Shown: positions 25,211-35,995, counted from the first letter of the stretch. The stretch: 64,000 nucleotides of DNA from Staphylococcus haemolyticus (GCF_006094395.1 NZ_CP035291.1:1-64000); one strand, 5' to 3'. Numbers and translations are program-made. Notes: generated by a model from the letters alone, not told the origin.

Positions 25211-26531
25211 AGAGCATATTAAATCCATTATTCTTTTCCTACTAGTCATGATGAGTGTTGTGCTTACGTTTATGGTGTGGAATTTCTCACCAGATTTAAA
25301 TAATATTGATAGCACAGATAGTAAAAAGAGCAATACTAAGACGATTGGTAAGCCCATGTCTGCCAATATAGAGAATGTGATATCTCCGTATCAAATTGTA
25401 GAAGTTAAAGGCGATAAGGTTAAAGGGCTGGCACCATCTCGTGCTCAATTGTCTCAAGTAACAGGTACATTGAAGAATCATGAAGTCAGTAAAGTGGAAC
25501 ATATTCATCGAGATTATAATTTAAATATTCCCATGTTAAATGACCACTTTACTGTGCTAGATTTCACTTATGATATGCCGCTAACGACATATCTAGGTCA
25601 AGTATTGAATTCATCAGCGAAAGTACCTAAAAATTTCAAATTTAATCGTATTATAGTAAGTCAAAATCCTAAAGAGAATTTAGAATTGTATGCGATAAGT
25701 GAAGATCGTCATGAAGTAATGAAAGTAACGTTGACTACGAAAGCTAATCATTTTATTAAAGTTATGGATCATTTGAATAAAGAAATGCAGAAATATTCAG
25801 AGGTAATCACAAATAAAGATACGATTGATAAAGCAACGCATATATTTGCGCCAAATCGTCCGAAAGACATGCGTTCTTACCGTATGGTTTATGATACGAT
25901 TCCAGTCGAAACGATGAATGCTATTCTATTTGACGACTCAGTGATTATTCGAAGCGGTAAGAGTGGTTCAACAACGTACAATAATAACACTGGCGTAGCG
26001 AACTATAATGATGAAAGTAAGAAATATCATTATAAGAATTTATCTGAAGATGAATCTAGCTCAAGTGATATGGATTCAACGATTCCAAGTACATTTGAAT
26101 ATATCAATGGACATGGTGGATTCTTTAATGATGACTTCCGTCTTTTCAATACAGATAATTCATCGGGTGAATTAACGTATCAACTCTTCCTCAATGGCCA
26201 CCCAACATTTAATGATCAGCAATTAAATGTTATAGAGGTCACTTGGGGAGATAAAGGCATTTATGACTATAAACGTGCGCTATTGCGTTCTAGTGTACCT
26301 CTAGAAGGTAAAACGAAGTCGCTAGATAGTGTTGAAAGTGTTCGTTCTTCACTCGCAAATAATCATACGATTGATTTCGAAAAGGTAACGAATATGGTCA
26401 TTGGTTATAAAGAAGATGATCAACCTGATAAAGATGATATAGAAGTGCAACGTAATAGTGAGTTTGTGCCAACATGGTATATTCAATACGACGGCGATTG
26501 GTACGCTTATGAGGATGGGAGGCTTGAATAA
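25200..26531 (+). CDS. walH: WalK regulatory protein WalH (YycH)
   Basis: A bitopic membrane protein that interacts with WalK and tunes its activity with WalI. The 443 residues have one N-terminal membrane helix (about 8-28) and a large extracytoplasmic YycH domain. I choose ATG 25200 inside the end of walK; a GTG at 25191 would add three residues. Coupled overlaps with walK and immediate adjacency to walI indicate one operon. In S. aureus WalH/WalI act as activators, whereas in Bacillus they repress; the sequence cannot say which applies here. Confidence 0.93.
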   Translation: MKSKEHIKSIILFLLVMMSVVLTFMVWNFSPDLNNIDSTDSKKSNTKTIGKPMSANIENVISPYQIVEVKGDKVKGLAPSRAQLSQVTGTLKNHEVSKVEHIHRDYNLNIPMLNDHFTVLDFTYDMPLTTYLGQVLNSSAKVPKNFKFNRIIVSQNPKENLELYAISEDRHEVMKVTLTTKANHFIKVMDHLNKEMQKYSEVITNKDTIDKATHIFAPNRPKDMRSYRMVYDTIPVETMNAILFDDSVIIRSGKSGSTTYNNNTGVANYNDESKKYHYKNLSEDESSSSDMDSTIPSTFEYINGHGGFFNDDFRLFNTDNSSGELTYQLFLNGHPTFNDQQLNVIEVTWGDKGIYDYKRALLRSSVPLEGKTKSLDSVESVRSSLANNHTIDFEKVTNMVIGYKEDDQPDKDDIEVQRNSEFVPTWYIQYDGDWYAYEDGRLE

Positions 26532-27323
26532 ATGAATTGGAAACGAACGAAGACATTGTTTATTTTCGTGTTTATTCTAGTTAATATCCTACTCGTATTG
26601 ATTTACGTGAATAAGGTAACGAAGTCTCAAATTAACGAATCTGAAAGTGATAATGAGGTTAAATTCCAGCAAGAAGAAATTAAAATTTCGAAGGATATTT
26701 TAAATAAAGATGTAAGCGGGACGAAGATGCAGATGATTACTGCTAAGTCTAAAGACTTCGAAAGTTATGCGAAGGGTAAGTCGTCATTAGAAACGGAAGA
26801 TTCTGGGAATACTTTAACAGGTGAGATTAATAGTACAGTTAATGTGAGTGATAGTAATTTAAGTGATTTAAAAGATTACATCATGAGTAATGTATACAAC
26901 GGTAAGATGTATCAACTTGGTGATGTTACATCTGATACTGTGACGTATGAACAGACTTATGAAGGTTATCCGTTGATGAATAATAATAAAGCGCGTCTAC
27001 GCTTTAATATCAATGATGGTAAAGCGACAAGTTATGAACAATCGGTAATGAATAACATTGAGCCTGCGAAGAGTGATAATAATCCTAAGAAGCAAGTGAT
27101 TACACCGCGTAAAGCAGTAGAAACGTTATACTTTAATCGTTACTTGAAATCAGGCGATGAAGTGATGGATGCAAGGTTAGGATATTACTCGGTTGTGAGA
27201 GAAACGAATGTGCAATTATTGCAGGCGAACTGGGAAATTAAAGTGAAACATAAAGGTAAAGAAGACGTGAAGACTTATTATGTTGAAGCGACATCATCAA
27301 ATCCGAAAGTGATTGATAACTAG
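26532..27323 (+). CDS. walI: WalK regulatory protein WalI (YycI)
   Basis: The partner of WalH: 263 residues with a single N-terminal membrane helix (about 8-26) and an extracytoplasmic YycI domain. It starts on the base after the walH stop, with GGGAGG about 11 bases upstream inside walH. Length and order match the family. Confidence 0.93.
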   Translation: MNWKRTKTLFIFVFILVNILLVLIYVNKVTKSQINESESDNEVKFQQEEIKISKDILNKDVSGTKMQMITAKSKDFESYAKGKSSLETEDSGNTLTGEINSTVNVSDSNLSDLKDYIMSNVYNGKMYQLGDVTSDTVTYEQTYEGYPLMNNNKARLRFNINDGKATSYEQSVMNNIEPAKSDNNPKKQVITPRKAVETLYFNRYLKSGDEVMDARLGYYSVVRETNVQLLQANWEIKVKHKGKEDVKTYYVEATSSNPKVIDN

Positions 27324-27474
27324 GGAGCAGGAAGAATAGTAAGTGTGTGGGGCAACGATGGTCTCATGCACTTATTTTATTTGTATGTGTTAGTGTTGTA
27401 GATAAACATGGAATTGGAACTTTAATTATTGGATTGGTATAGTATAATATAAAGGTATTTTAGAGGACTGGATT

Positions 27475-27513
27475 GTTTCGAATGATGTGGATTGTTCGAA
27501 ACTTCATTTTTTT
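27475..27513 (+). terminator. Possible terminator between walI and walJ
   Basis: GTTTCGAA (27475-27482) pairs with TTCGAAAC (27495-27502) and is followed by TTCATTTTTTT. It may attenuate rather than end the wal transcript, because walJ is usually in the operon. Confidence 0.65.
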
Positions 27514-27590
27514 AATTATAGAGTGCAGAATATAAGGAATTAGACTGAAGGCACTCTAAAATATAGAGTAAGTTGTCGGAAGTAGAAAGG

Positions 27591-28391
27591 ATGAGCCGCT
27601 TGATACGAATGAGTGTATTGGCGAGTGGTAGTACGGGGAATGCCACTTATGTTGAGAGTGATAAAGGCAGTCTATTAGTAGATGTTGGACTCACTGGCAA
27701 GAAAATGGAAGATTTATTTAGCCAAATTGATAGAAATATAAAAGATTTAAACGGCATTCTAGTTACTCATGAACATAGTGATCATATTAAAGGATTAGGT
27801 GTGCTTGCGCGTAAATATGGTTTGCCGATTTATGCGAATGAGAACACGTGGAAAGCAATTGAGAAGAAAGATAGTAAAATTCCAATGGATCAAAAATTCA
27901 TATTTAATCCTTATGAAACAAAATCTATTGCCGGTTTTGATATAGAATCATTTAATGTATCTCATGACGCAATTGATCCACAGTTTTATATTTTCCACAA
28001 TAACTATAAGAAATTTACTATGATTACAGATACAGGCTATGTGTCAGATAGAATGAAAGGTATGATTCAAGGTAGTGACGCCTTTATGTTTGAGAGTAAT
28101 CATGATGTGGATATGTTACGCATGTGTCGTTATCCTTGGAAGACGAAGCAACGTATTTTAAGCGATATGGGACATGTATCTAATGAAGATGCAGGACTAG
28201 CGATGACTGATGTTATTACAGGTAATACGAAGCGTATTTATCTTTCACATTTATCACAAGATAACAACATGAAAGATTTAGCACGTATGAGCGTTAGTCA
28301 GGTTCTAAATGAACATGATATAGATACTGAAAAAGAAGTGCTATTATGTGATACAGATAAAGCACAAGCTACACCGATATATACATTGTAA
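27591..28391 (+). CDS. walJ: WalJ/YycJ metallo-beta-lactamase-fold hydrolase
   Basis: An MBL-fold protein of 266 residues with the metal-binding motif [10 protein letters not shown] and later histidine and aspartate ligands ([20 protein letters not shown]). Homologues are nucleases linked to DNA repair and to coordination of division with replication. I use ATG 27591 (MSRLIRMSV), the usual staphylococcal N-terminus, although its ribosome-binding site (AGAAAGG) is very close. An in-frame TTG at 27573 would add six residues. Confidence 0.9.
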   Translation: MSRLIRMSVLASGSTGNATYVESDKGSLLVDVGLTGKKMEDLFSQIDRNIKDLNGILVTHEHSDHIKGLGVLARKYGLPIYANENTWKAIEKKDSKIPMDQKFIFNPYETKSIAGFDIESFNVSHDAIDPQFYIFHNNYKKFTMITDTGYVSDRMKGMIQGSDAFMFESNHDVDMLRMCRYPWKTKQRILSDMGHVSNEDAGLAMTDVITGNTKRIYLSHLSQDNNMKDLARMSVSQVLNEHDIDTEKEVLLCDTDKAQATPIYTL

Positions 28392-28402
28392 TTATTTAGA
28401 AG

Positions 28403-28449
28403 AACGACCTACTTACAAAATTAGTATTTGTGAGTAGGTTGTTTTTTTA
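28403..28449 (+). terminator. Terminator after walJ
   Basis: AACGACCTACTTACAAA pairs with TTTGTGAGTAGGTTGTT around a short loop, followed by TTTTTT. Confidence 0.88.
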
Positions 28450-28562
28450 TTTATTGAGTTAATTATCTAATAATTTGGACTATACATGATTATTCAAAAG
28501 GAACCTTATAATAACAAGATTTAGCCTAAATCTGTGAATAAATATTTAAGACTTACTTAAAG

Positions 28563-28762
28563 TTATCCCCAAAATTGAATGAAGTTATCCACTTTTGTGT
28601 ATAATACACACAGAAATACTCACATTATTCACAGACTTATCCACATATATACAAGGATAGTCACATGAAATGGGGATATTTTTTAAAAATATGGCTTAAT
28701 TCGTATACATTACTGTTATAATTAGAGGGAATTCTGTTAACAAGTTGATAACTTGTGGATAA
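28563..28762. promoter_or_regulatory. DnaA-box-like cluster upstream of rlmH
   Basis: Six 9-mers at or near the DnaA consensus fall in 200 bp. TTATCCACA is at 28637-28645 and its reverse complement TGTGGATAA at 28754-28762, both perfect. One-mismatch forms are TTATCCCCA (28563), TTATCCACT (28585), TGTGTATAA (28596) and TTATTCACA (28625). The density rivals that in the dnaA-dnaN gap. No gene is present between 28450 and 28795. Confidence 0.7.
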
Positions 28763-28795
28763 GTAGGATAACTATTAACATCTATGGAGGATTTT

Positions 28796-29275
28796 ATGAA
28801 GATAACAATCTTAGCTGTGGGTAAATTAAAAGAAAAATACTGGAAACAGGCTATATCAGAATATGAAAAAAGATTAAGTGCTTATTCCAAAATTGAAATT
28901 ATTGAAGTACCTGATGAAAAAGCACCTGAAAATATGAGCGATAAAGAAATTGAACAAGTGAAAGAAAAAGAAGGTCAACGCTTACTAGCTAAAATCAAAC
29001 CTCAAGCAACAGTCATCACTTTAGAAATCCAAGGTAAAATGTTGTCTTCAGAAGGATTAGCTGAAGAAATGCAACGACGCATGACACAAGGTCAAAGTGA
29101 TTTCGTCTTTGTTATTGGTGGATCAAATGGATTGCATGAGGACGTCTTACAACGCAGCAACTACGCACTTTCATTCAGTAAAATGACATTCCCACATCAA
29201 ATGATGCGCGTTGTCTTAATCGAGCAAGTATACAGAGCATTTAAAATCATGCGAGGCGAAGCGTACCATAAATAA
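28796..29275 (+). CDS. rlmH: 23S rRNA (pseudouridine1915-N3)-methyltransferase RlmH (OrfX)
   Basis: A SPOUT-fold methyltransferase of 159 residues acting on Psi1915 of 23S rRNA in the assembled ribosome. The knot region [15 protein letters not shown] and the C-terminal [20 protein letters not shown] are clear. I start at ATG 28796 with GGAGG at 28786-28790. The last codons (GEAYHK) contain the SCC integration site, and integration leaves the gene functional. Confidence 0.97.
   Translation: MKITILAVGKLKEKYWKQAISEYEKRLSAYSKIEIIEVPDEKAPENMSDKEIEQVKEKEGQRLLAKIKPQATVITLEIQGKMLSSEGLAEEMQRRMTQGQSDFVFVIGGSNGLHEDVLQRSNYALSFSKMTFPHQMMRVVLIEQVYRAFKIMRGEAYHK
29258..29275 (+). other. SCC attachment site at the 3' end of rlmH
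   Basis: GAAGCGTACCATAAATAA is the rlmH-borne integration site recognised by Ccr recombinases. It matches the second copy at 36764-36781 at 14 of 18 positions. The SCC inverted repeat (TGCGGTTTTT) that normally follows is absent here. Confidence 0.8.
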
Positions 29276-29340
29276 AACTAAAAAATAGGTTGCGTAGCAC
29301 ATATTATGAAATAATTCATTAGATAAAGGAGAAATTGTTA

Positions 29341-30117
29341 ATGACTATGTTTCGTGAGGCATTAATATGGCTAGTACTCCTAGTATTTAATTTAATAAAC
29401 ACGTTCTTAGTTATTATAGGGAAAACACAATTATTTAAAGTTCCACTATGGAGTACGTGGCTATTATGGGGAATTACTACGATCATTATACTAGGTATTT
29501 TATTCTTTAGAAAATATCTACAAAAAACGTATTCTCTAACTAATATAAATTCCGATAAAAAGTTTAAAGACGGTGAGTTCTTTGTACAAATCCCTTTATA
29601 CATCATTGAGAATCAAAGCAATGTTATATACGGTAACGAGACAATAACGTATAAACCTGTTTTTGTTAATATATTTCATAAATTATTGAGTCTCTTTGGT
29701 GTTCAAACAAAATATAGTGTATATATGAATTCTAGTGAGAACAATGTAAAAGTAATTCGTAAACATGTGGTAGCGAATAAACATCAATATACGATGTATT
29801 TGAATGATGAAGAAGTAGGCATACTTGAGATGAAACAGTTCTTCAAAAGTGGGGGAAAGCAACAAATTCCTTATACGTTTAATTACAAATCTGAGTTATT
29901 TGATGTAAGCAATCCGTTTTTTAGTAATGAAACCAAAATTACATTTGAGAATGAAGTATTATTAACCGCAAAGCGTAGTTTTTTAGATATTTCAAAAAGT
30001 AAACTGACTAAAAAACGTGGGGAAAAACACAATATACACATTCACAGTACTAGAGTAGAGAAAGAAATATTAATAGCCATTTACTTACAATGCATGATAA
30101 ACAAGCAAACACAATAA
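29341..30117 (+). CDS. Unknown membrane-anchored protein
   Basis: I do not recognise a family. The 258 residues have two hydrophobic segments (about 7-26 and 36-55) followed by a hydrophilic beta-rich region of about 200 residues containing regular short strands. A loose resemblance to tubby-like C-terminal folds is possible but unproven. ATG 29341 is chosen because AAGGAG lies 9 bases upstream. It is the first gene after rlmH; no neighbour suggests a function. Confidence 0.6.
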   Translation: MTMFREALIWLVLLVFNLINTFLVIIGKTQLFKVPLWSTWLLWGITTIIILGILFFRKYLQKTYSLTNINSDKKFKDGEFFVQIPLYIIENQSNVIYGNETITYKPVFVNIFHKLLSLFGVQTKYSVYMNSSENNVKVIRKHVVANKHQYTMYLNDEEVGILEMKQFFKSGGKQQIPYTFNYKSELFDVSNPFFSNETKITFENEVLLTAKRSFLDISKSKLTKKRGEKHNIHIHSTRVEKEILIAIYLQCMINKQTQ

Positions 30118-30168
30118 ATGAAGTATAGGTGTAGTATAAATGAATCAAAATAATAATTGATTTAACCA

Positions 30169-30258
30169 TTAACGAATAAAGATTTTAGTACAAATATACC
30201 CTATTATCATAACTGCTAAAAAAGATAGTGAAGGCAACAAAACAAACCATATTGACAT
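30169..30258 (-). CDS. Putative 29-residue hydrophobic peptide
   Basis: A short reading frame, start MSIWFVLLPSLSF, is almost entirely one hydrophobic helix and ends in a basic KIFIR tail. AAGGAGAG lies a suitable distance upstream on the - strand. Size, single membrane span and basic end resemble small membrane peptides, including type I toxins. No antisense RNA was identified and expression is unproven. Confidence 0.4.
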   Translation of the reverse strand: MSIWFVLLPSLSFLAVMIIGYICTKIFIR

Positions 30259-30488
30259 ACATCTCTCTCCTTACTCACCATGTTTTTTATTTAAAATCTA
30301 AACATATGATTAAAAGTGCTAGATGATTTTAAATACAGTTTAACAAAAATAATTTAAAATGAAATAACTCACAATTGATATATTAAAATTTGTATAAAAG
30401 GTTTAAAGATAAAGTAAGTTATATATCACTCACTTGGAAATGAATTGACTAAGAATGTTACAATGCAAATGAGTAGAGGAGAGTGTTT

Positions 30489-30872
30489 ATGAAAAAGATA
30501 ATATTATTAGCTAGTCTATTGGGTTTGTCTTTTATGTTAGTAGCTTGTGGAACATCGGGAGAACAGAAAGAACCTTCTAAAGATAGTCAAAAGTCAGAGA
30601 AATATACATATGAGTATTATGAAGTGCTAAATAATGGTTCAGAAGATACACCCAATGTGGAAATAAAATATAAAGATAAAAATGGTAAATCACATTTACA
30701 AAAGACGGATTTAGAACACGTTTATGAACATATTTTAAATGATGGAAATAAAAAGCCTTATATAATTAAAGATGGCAAAAAGATTCATGTCTATCGTCCA
30801 CCATATATGATTTATGGCGATGACGATATTGAAGGACAAGTTACTGCTAAAGATGAAGTGTCTAAAGAGTAA
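30489..30872 (+). CDS. Small lipoprotein of unknown function
   Basis: 127 residues with a lipoprotein signal (basic MKKI, hydrophobic stretch, lipobox LVAC, Cys about residue 20), then a short charged domain rich in Lys, Asp and Tyr. ATG 30489 follows GAGGAG. It is adjacent to and co-oriented with the Ser-rich secreted protein (11-base gap), so the two probably form an operon. The mature domain resembles nothing I can name. Confidence 0.7.
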   Translation: MKKIILLASLLGLSFMLVACGTSGEQKEPSKDSQKSEKYTYEYYEVLNNGSEDTPNVEIKYKDKNGKSHLQKTDLEHVYEHILNDGNKKPYIIKDGKKIHVYRPPYMIYGDDDIEGQVTAKDEVSKE

Positions 30873-30883
30873 GAGGTGAGTTG

Positions 30884-31516
30884 GTGAAGCATAAAGTATT
30901 AAAAATGATAAGTATAATGATAATCTTTAATGTGACCTCGCTTTGTATATTGTCTACAAACTTAGAAGCTGTAACCTCAAGCACTAGTAGCTCAAGTTCG
31001 AGTAGTAGTTCGTCATCTTCTGCGGTTAGAAGTTCAACGTCTTCAAGTTCGTCAATGAGTCGTTCAAGTACGATGAATGCTTCACGAGTTGCAAAACAAT
31101 CAAGTCAGCGTGCAGCTCAACAAGCTAGTCGAACAAACAGTATTACATATAATAATAAGGCATCAAAATTTAAACAAGACACTGGTAAAATTCAATCTCA
31201 ACAAGCACGATCAATGGTTTCTACAAGACATAGATATAGACCAGGGGCCTCATATGCGTCACAATTTATGGCTACTTCATATTATAATAATTGGTTATAT
31301 TTTTATTTTATTACATCCGGTATGTATAAAAATAAAACCAATCATGTTGAATACCAAAAAAACATGTTGAAACAACAAATGAAAGCGCATGAGAAATTAT
31401 ATACCATTACCGTTCAAACTAATAAAGGCAAACGTTTAGTTGTTGTCCCGAAAAAGCAATACGATGAAATTAAAAACGGTGAGAAAGTGAAAATTAAAAA
31501 TAGTGCATTACAATAA
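30884..31516 (+). CDS. Secreted or membrane-anchored Ser-rich protein
   Basis: About 210 residues. An N-terminal hydrophobic segment (about 7-25) could be a signal peptide. It is followed by a nearly pure serine tract (about 30-70), an Ala/Gln/Ser-rich region, an aromatic hydrophobic stretch near NNWLYFYFITSGMY and a basic C-terminus. GTG 30884 is chosen because GAGGTG is about 5 bases upstream; the in-frame TTG at 30881 is too close. It is paired with the upstream lipoprotein. Function is unknown. Confidence 0.6.
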   Translation: MKHKVLKMISIMIIFNVTSLCILSTNLEAVTSSTSSSSSSSSSSSSAVRSSTSSSSSMSRSSTMNASRVAKQSSQRAAQQASRTNSITYNNKASKFKQDTGKIQSQQARSMVSTRHRYRPGASYASQFMATSYYNNWLYFYFITSGMYKNKTNHVEYQKNMLKQQMKAHEKLYTITVQTNKGKRLVVVPKKQYDEIKNGEKVKIKNSALQ

Positions 31517-31608
31517 CTCACATTGAGTAGTCCAACGTTCTTAATAGAAGGGAGTTTTAGTAAAGTTTGTTCATCATTTTAAACTCTGTAATAGTCTAAA
31601 ATGACATA

Positions 31609-31642
31609 TTAAAAAAAGCGTCCCAATTATATTGAGACGCTT
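31609..31642 (-). terminator. Terminator of the arsRBC operon
   Basis: On the - strand, AAGCGTC and GACGCTT arms flank a short loop and are followed by seven T. Confidence 0.85.
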
Positions 31643-31647
31643 AAAGT

Positions 31648-32043
31648 TTATCTAGCATTAAATGATTCAATGGCTGCTTGGATTTCATCTCTAACACGCT
31701 GGAATTCTGACCAAGGTTTGCCAGCAGGATCGTCAAATCCCCAATGTTCCTTCTTTACATTAGGCGGCAAAACAGGACAGTTTTGATCAGCATCACTACA
31801 TAGAGTTACTACTAAATCGGATTGGTTTAGTATAGTGTTGTCAATTAAATTAGAAGTATGGTTTGAGATATCAATTCCAACTTCTTTCATCGCTTCGATT
31901 GCTTTCGGATTGACACCGTGTGCCTCAATACCGCCAGAATATACTTGCCATTCATCACCTAAGATGTTCTTAGCCCAACCTTCAGCCATTTGGCTACGGC
32001 ATGAATTACCTGTACATATAAAATAAATTATTTTCTTTGTCAT
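31648..32043 (-). CDS. arsC: Arsenate reductase ArsC (thioredoxin-linked)
   Basis: Reduces arsenate to arsenite using a cysteine relay and thioredoxin, feeding ArsB. The 131 residues are of the low-molecular-weight phosphatase fold, with nucleophile C10 in CTGNSCRS and relay cysteines C82 and C89 ([10 protein letters not shown]). I start at the second of two adjacent ATGs (32043), which gives the standard length and good spacing from GAGGTG. It is the last gene of arsR-arsB-arsC. Confidence 0.96.
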   Translation of the reverse strand: MTKKIIYFICTGNSCRSQMAEGWAKNILGDEWQVYSGGIEAHGVNPKAIEAMKEVGIDISNHTSNLIDNTILNQSDLVVTLCSDADQNCPVLPPNVKKEHWGFDDPAGKPWSEFQRVRDEIQAAIESFNAR

Positions 32044-32059
32044 CATTGACACCTCTTTT

Positions 32060-33349
32060 TTAAAATATAATAAGTGTAACGTATAAACCAACTAATGTGA
32101 TAAACAGAACAGGAATCGTAATAACAATACCCGTTTTAAAATATGTGCCCCACGAAATTTTTACTCCCTTTTGTGTTAAAACGTGCAACCATAGTAATGT
32201 TGCTAAGGAGCCGATAGGTGTGATTTTAGGTCCTAAATCTGCACCAATGATATTGGCATAAATCATGCCTTCTTTAATTAAACCGGTAGTTGCAGATTGT
32301 CCAATAGCAATGGCATCAATTAATACGGTAGGCATATTATTCATAATGGCTGAAAGAAATGCGGATATAAAGCCCATACCTATCACACTACTAAACAATC
32401 CATAGTTTGATATGCTTGATAGAATATTAGCTAATAATGCAGTAATACCCACATTTTTCAGACCAAATACAACTAAATACATACCTATAGAAAAGAGCAC
32501 AATATTCCAAGGTGCACCTTTGATCACTTGTTTCGTGTTTACAACGCTTGATTGATAGGCCAATACAGTAAATATAAACGCAATTGAACAAGCAATGATC
32601 GATACTGGAATTTGAATAAATTCACTAACTATATAACCAATGAGTAAGATTGATAAAACAATCCATGAAAACTTGAATAATTTTGGATCTTTAATGGCTT
32701 GATCAGGTGTTTTAAGGTTTTTAATTTCAAAATGGTTAGGAATAACTTTTCTGAAATATAGCCATAATACAACAATACTTGCAAGTAAAGAGAATAGATT
32801 GGGAATCATCATGCGACTTACATATTCAATAAATCCAATATGGAAGTAGTCAGCAGAAACGATATTAACCAAATTACTTACAATTAATGGAAGAGACGTA
32901 GTATCTGCAATGAATCCACTTGCAATGATAAAAGGAAAAATGACTTTTTGATTAAACCCAAGATTTCTTACCATAGCGAGCACGATTGGAGTGAGAATTA
33001 ATGCAGCTCCATCATTCGCAAAGAAAGCTGCTACAATAGCGCCTAACAACATAATGTAGACAAACATCTTAAACCCATGACCATTTGAAGCTCTGACCAT
33101 ATGTATAGCCGCCCATTCGAAAAATCCAATTTCATCTAAAATTAATGAAATGAGTATAACAGCGACAAAGGTTAACGTCGCATTCCAAACAATTCCAGTA
33201 ACTTCAATAACATCCGAGAGACTGACAACGCCTGTAATAATAGCGATGATAGCACCAAACAATGCTGTAATACCAATATCTAACCCCTTAGGTTGCCAAA
33301 TAACAAACATGAGAGTTAAAAGAAAAATAATAATCGCTAGAATAGTCAT
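32060..33349 (-). CDS. arsB: Arsenite efflux membrane protein ArsB
   Basis: Exports arsenite and antimonite. The 429 residues have about twelve hydrophobic helices, with conserved stretches [29 protein letters not shown] and [11 protein letters not shown]. The ATG at 33349 overlaps the arsR stop by one base (TAATG), giving the standard length. It is intact, with arsC 16 bases downstream. Confidence 0.96.
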   Translation of the reverse strand: MTILAIIIFLLTLMFVIWQPKGLDIGITALFGAIIAIITGVVSLSDVIEVTGIVWNATLTFVAVILISLILDEIGFFEWAAIHMVRASNGHGFKMFVYIMLLGAIVAAFFANDGAALILTPIVLAMVRNLGFNQKVIFPFIIASGFIADTTSLPLIVSNLVNIVSADYFHIGFIEYVSRMMIPNLFSLLASIVVLWLYFRKVIPNHFEIKNLKTPDQAIKDPKLFKFSWIVLSILLIGYIVSEFIQIPVSIIACSIAFIFTVLAYQSSVVNTKQVIKGAPWNIVLFSIGMYLVVFGLKNVGITALLANILSSISNYGLFSSVIGMGFISAFLSAIMNNMPTVLIDAIAIGQSATTGLIKEGMIYANIIGADLGPKITPIGSLATLLWLHVLTQKGVKISWGTYFKTGIVITIPVLFITLVGLYVTLIIF

Positions 33350-33666
33350 TATGTACATTCACCTGTCTTTATCTTTTTACACATACATTGTTGAGTAGGA
33401 GAGCTAATATAAGTTAATTCATTGTTGATTGAATCTAAGGACTTATGATTAAGTCGGTACATGCGCTTAGTACCGTCTTTTCGTGTAGATACTAATTCAT
33501 TATCTACTAGAATTTTCATATGATGACTTAATGTAGGTTGTGAAAATTGAAAATACGCTAATAAATCACAAGCACATAATTCACCGCAAGATAATAAGTC
33601 TAATATTTCTAATCGACTTGGATCCGATAAAATTTTTAATTGTAATGATAGTTCCTTATAAGACAT
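33349..33666 (-). CDS. arsR: Arsenical resistance repressor ArsR
   Basis: An ArsR/SmtB winged-helix repressor of 105 residues that leaves its operator on binding As(III). The metal-sensing motif in the recognition helix is [11 protein letters not shown], with cysteines suited to arsenite. DNA-binding residues follow in [10 protein letters not shown]. It heads arsRBC, with GGAGGGATG about 8 bases upstream and the palindromic operator at 33700-33727. Confidence 0.95.
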   Translation of the reverse strand: MSYKELSLQLKILSDPSRLEILDLLSCGELCACDLLAYFQFSQPTLSHHMKILVDNELVSTRKDGTKRMYRLNHKSLDSINNELTYISSPTQQCMCKKIKTGECT

Positions 33667-33699
33667 ATGGATGTCATCCCTCCTTTATTATAGATTATC

Positions 33700-33727
33700 A
33701 TCTATATAGACAAATATCTATATAGAT
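33700..33727. promoter_or_regulatory. Putative ArsR operator
   Basis: Two near-identical copies of the palindrome ATCTATATAGAT (33700-33710, last base changed, and 33716-33727) lie 35-60 bp upstream of arsR. Paired dyads are usual for dimeric ArsR repressors. Confidence 0.75.
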
Positions 33728-33862
33728 AATACTTTTTGCAATAATACATTTAATTAAAACCTTGTTTTAAACATCGATGACAAGATCTAATGTAGGACGT
33801 GGAGACATCATTTTCGGAATGATATAAATAAATCCATAAATGGAGATAAATCGAAAACATTT

Positions 33863-33879
33863 ATACCCCTAGGGGGTAT
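33863..33879. promoter_or_regulatory. Putative CsoR operator upstream of copB
   Basis: ATACCCCTAGGGGGTAT is a GC-rich dyad matching the known staphylococcal CsoR box. Cu(I)-bound CsoR would release this site and derepress copB-copL. No csoR gene is in the window, so a chromosomal CsoR is presumed. Confidence 0.85.
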
Positions 33880-33934
33880 GTGTTATAGTATAAGTATAGC
33901 TAATATAATATTTTCATAAATAGGAGGGGTTAAT

Positions 33935-35995
33935 TTGAATAATAATGGTGAAGAGCATAATCCTCAAAATCACATGAATCATTCCAATCACATGCATCAT
34001 GATAACCATGCCTCACATCATCATAGTGGCCATGCACATCATCATGGAAATTTTAAAGTTAAGTTTTTTGTTTCATTAATTTTGGCAATACCTATCATTC
34101 TTTTATCGCCAATGATGGGTGTTAACTTACCTTTTCAATTCACATTTCCAGGTTCTGAATGGGTAGTGTTAATATTAAGTACAATTTTATTCTTTTATGG
34201 TGGTAAACCGTTCTTGTCTGGTGGTAAAGATGAAATTGCTACAAAAAAACCAGGCATGATGACCTTAGTTGCCCTAGGTATTTCAGTAGCTTATATTTAT
34301 AGCTTGTATGCTTTTTATATGAATAACTTTAGTAGTGCAACTGGTCATACAATGGACTTTTTTTGGGAATTAGCAACCTTAATTTTAATTATGCTATTAG
34401 GACATTGGATAGAAATGAATGCTGTCGGAAATGCTGGAGATGCTTTAAAGAAAATGGCAGAACTGTTACCTAATAGTGCTATTAAAGTTATGGATAATGG
34501 CCAACGCGAAGAAGTTAAAATATCAGACATCATGACTGATGATATCGTCGAAGTAAAAGCCGGAGAAAGCATTCCGACAGATGGTATTATCGTTCAAGGA
34601 CAAACATCTATAGATGAATCCCTAGTCACTGGAGAATCTAAAAAAGTACAAAAAAATCAAAATGACAACGTCATCGGGGGTTCTATTAATGGGTCTGGAA
34701 CAATACAAGTCAAGGTTACAGCTGTGGGAGAAGATGGATATCTTTCTCAAGTTATGGGACTTGTTAATCAAGCACAAAATGATAAATCTAGTGCTGAATT
34801 GTTATCTGATAAAGTAGCGGGTTATTTATTCTACTTTGCTGTAATTGTTGGCGTGATTTCTTTTATTGTCTGGATGCTCATTCAAAATGATGTTGATTTT
34901 GCATTAGAACGTCTTGTAACTGTGTTAGTCATTGCTTGTCCACATGCTTTAGGCTTGGCAATACCTTTAGTCACTGCACGTTCTACTTCAATTGGTGCAC
35001 ATAATGGTTTAATTATTAAAAATAGAGAGTCTGTAGAAATAGCTCAACATATCGATTATGTAATGATGGATAAAACTGGTACTTTAACTGAGGGTAACTT
35101 TTCTGTGAATCATTATGAGAGCTTTAAAAATGATTTGAGTAATGATACAATATTAAGCCTTTTCGCCTCATTAGAAAGTCAATCTAATCACCCATTAGCT
35201 ATAAGTATTGTTGATTTTGCGAAAAGTAAAAATGTTTCATTTACTAATCCACAAGACGTTAATAATATTCCAGGTGTCGGATTAGAAGGTCTAATTGATA
35301 ATAAAACATATAAAATAACAAATGTCTCTTATCTTGATAAACATAAACTTAATTATGACGATGACTTATTTACTAAATTAGCTCAACAAGGTAATTCAAT
35401 CAGCTATTTAATTGAGGATCAACAAGTCATTGGCATGATTGCTCAAGGAGATCAAATTAAAGAAAGCTCAAAACAAATGGTAGCTGATTTACTATCAAGA
35501 AATATTACACCAGTCATGCTTACAGGTGACAATAATGAAGTGGCACACGCTGTCGCAAAAGAATTAGGTATTAGTGATGTCCACGCACAACTCATGCCAG
35601 AAGATAAGGAAAGCATTATAAAAGATTATCAAAGTGACGGTAATAAAGTCATGATGGTCGGAGACGGTATCAACGATGCGCCGAGTCTTATAAGAGCCGA
35701 TATTGGTATAGCAATTGGTGCAGGCACAGATGTTGCAGTAGATTCAGGTGATATCATACTTGTTAAAAGTAATCCATCAGATATTATTCATTTCTTGACC
35801 CTTTCAAATAATACTATGAGAAAAATGGTGCAAAACTTATGGTGGGGTGCAGGTTATAATATTGTTGCTGTACCTTTAGCAGCTGGTATTTTAGCGTTTA
35901 TCGGCTTGATTTTATCACCTGCAATAGGTGCTATTTTAATGTCGCTAAGTACGGTTATTGTTGCAATTAATGCCTTTACATTAAAATTAAAATAA
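33935..35995 (+). CDS. copB: Copper-exporting P1B-type ATPase CopB (CopX)
   Basis: Pumps copper out across the membrane using ATP. The 686 residues start with a His/Met/Asn-rich metal-binding tail (about 1-45). Eight transmembrane segments carry the ion-binding CPH motif (ACPHALGLA, near 335), typical of CopB-type P1B pumps. Also present are the phosphatase TGES loop, phosphorylation motif DKTGT and hinge [10 protein letters not shown]. The TTG start is preceded by AGGAGG at 33922-33927. It is followed by copL under the same CsoR-type operator. Confidence 0.93.
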   Translation: MNNNGEEHNPQNHMNHSNHMHHDNHASHHHSGHAHHHGNFKVKFFVSLILAIPIILLSPMMGVNLPFQFTFPGSEWVVLILSTILFFYGGKPFLSGGKDEIATKKPGMMTLVALGISVAYIYSLYAFYMNNFSSATGHTMDFFWELATLILIMLLGHWIEMNAVGNAGDALKKMAELLPNSAIKVMDNGQREEVKISDIMTDDIVEVKAGESIPTDGIIVQGQTSIDESLVTGESKKVQKNQNDNVIGGSINGSGTIQVKVTAVGEDGYLSQVMGLVNQAQNDKSSAELLSDKVAGYLFYFAVIVGVISFIVWMLIQNDVDFALERLVTVLVIACPHALGLAIPLVTARSTSIGAHNGLIIKNRESVEIAQHIDYVMMDKTGTLTEGNFSVNHYESFKNDLSNDTILSLFASLESQSNHPLAISIVDFAKSKNVSFTNPQDVNNIPGVGLEGLIDNKTYKITNVSYLDKHKLNYDDDLFTKLAQQGNSISYLIEDQQVIGMIAQGDQIKESSKQMVADLLSRNITPVMLTGDNNEVAHAVAKELGISDVHAQLMPEDKESIIKDYQSDGNKVMMVGDGINDAPSLIRADIGIAIGAGTDVAVDSGDIILVKSNPSDIIHFLTLSNNTMRKMVQNLWWGAGYNIVAVPLAAGILAFIGLILSPAIGAILMSLSTVIVAINAFTLKLK

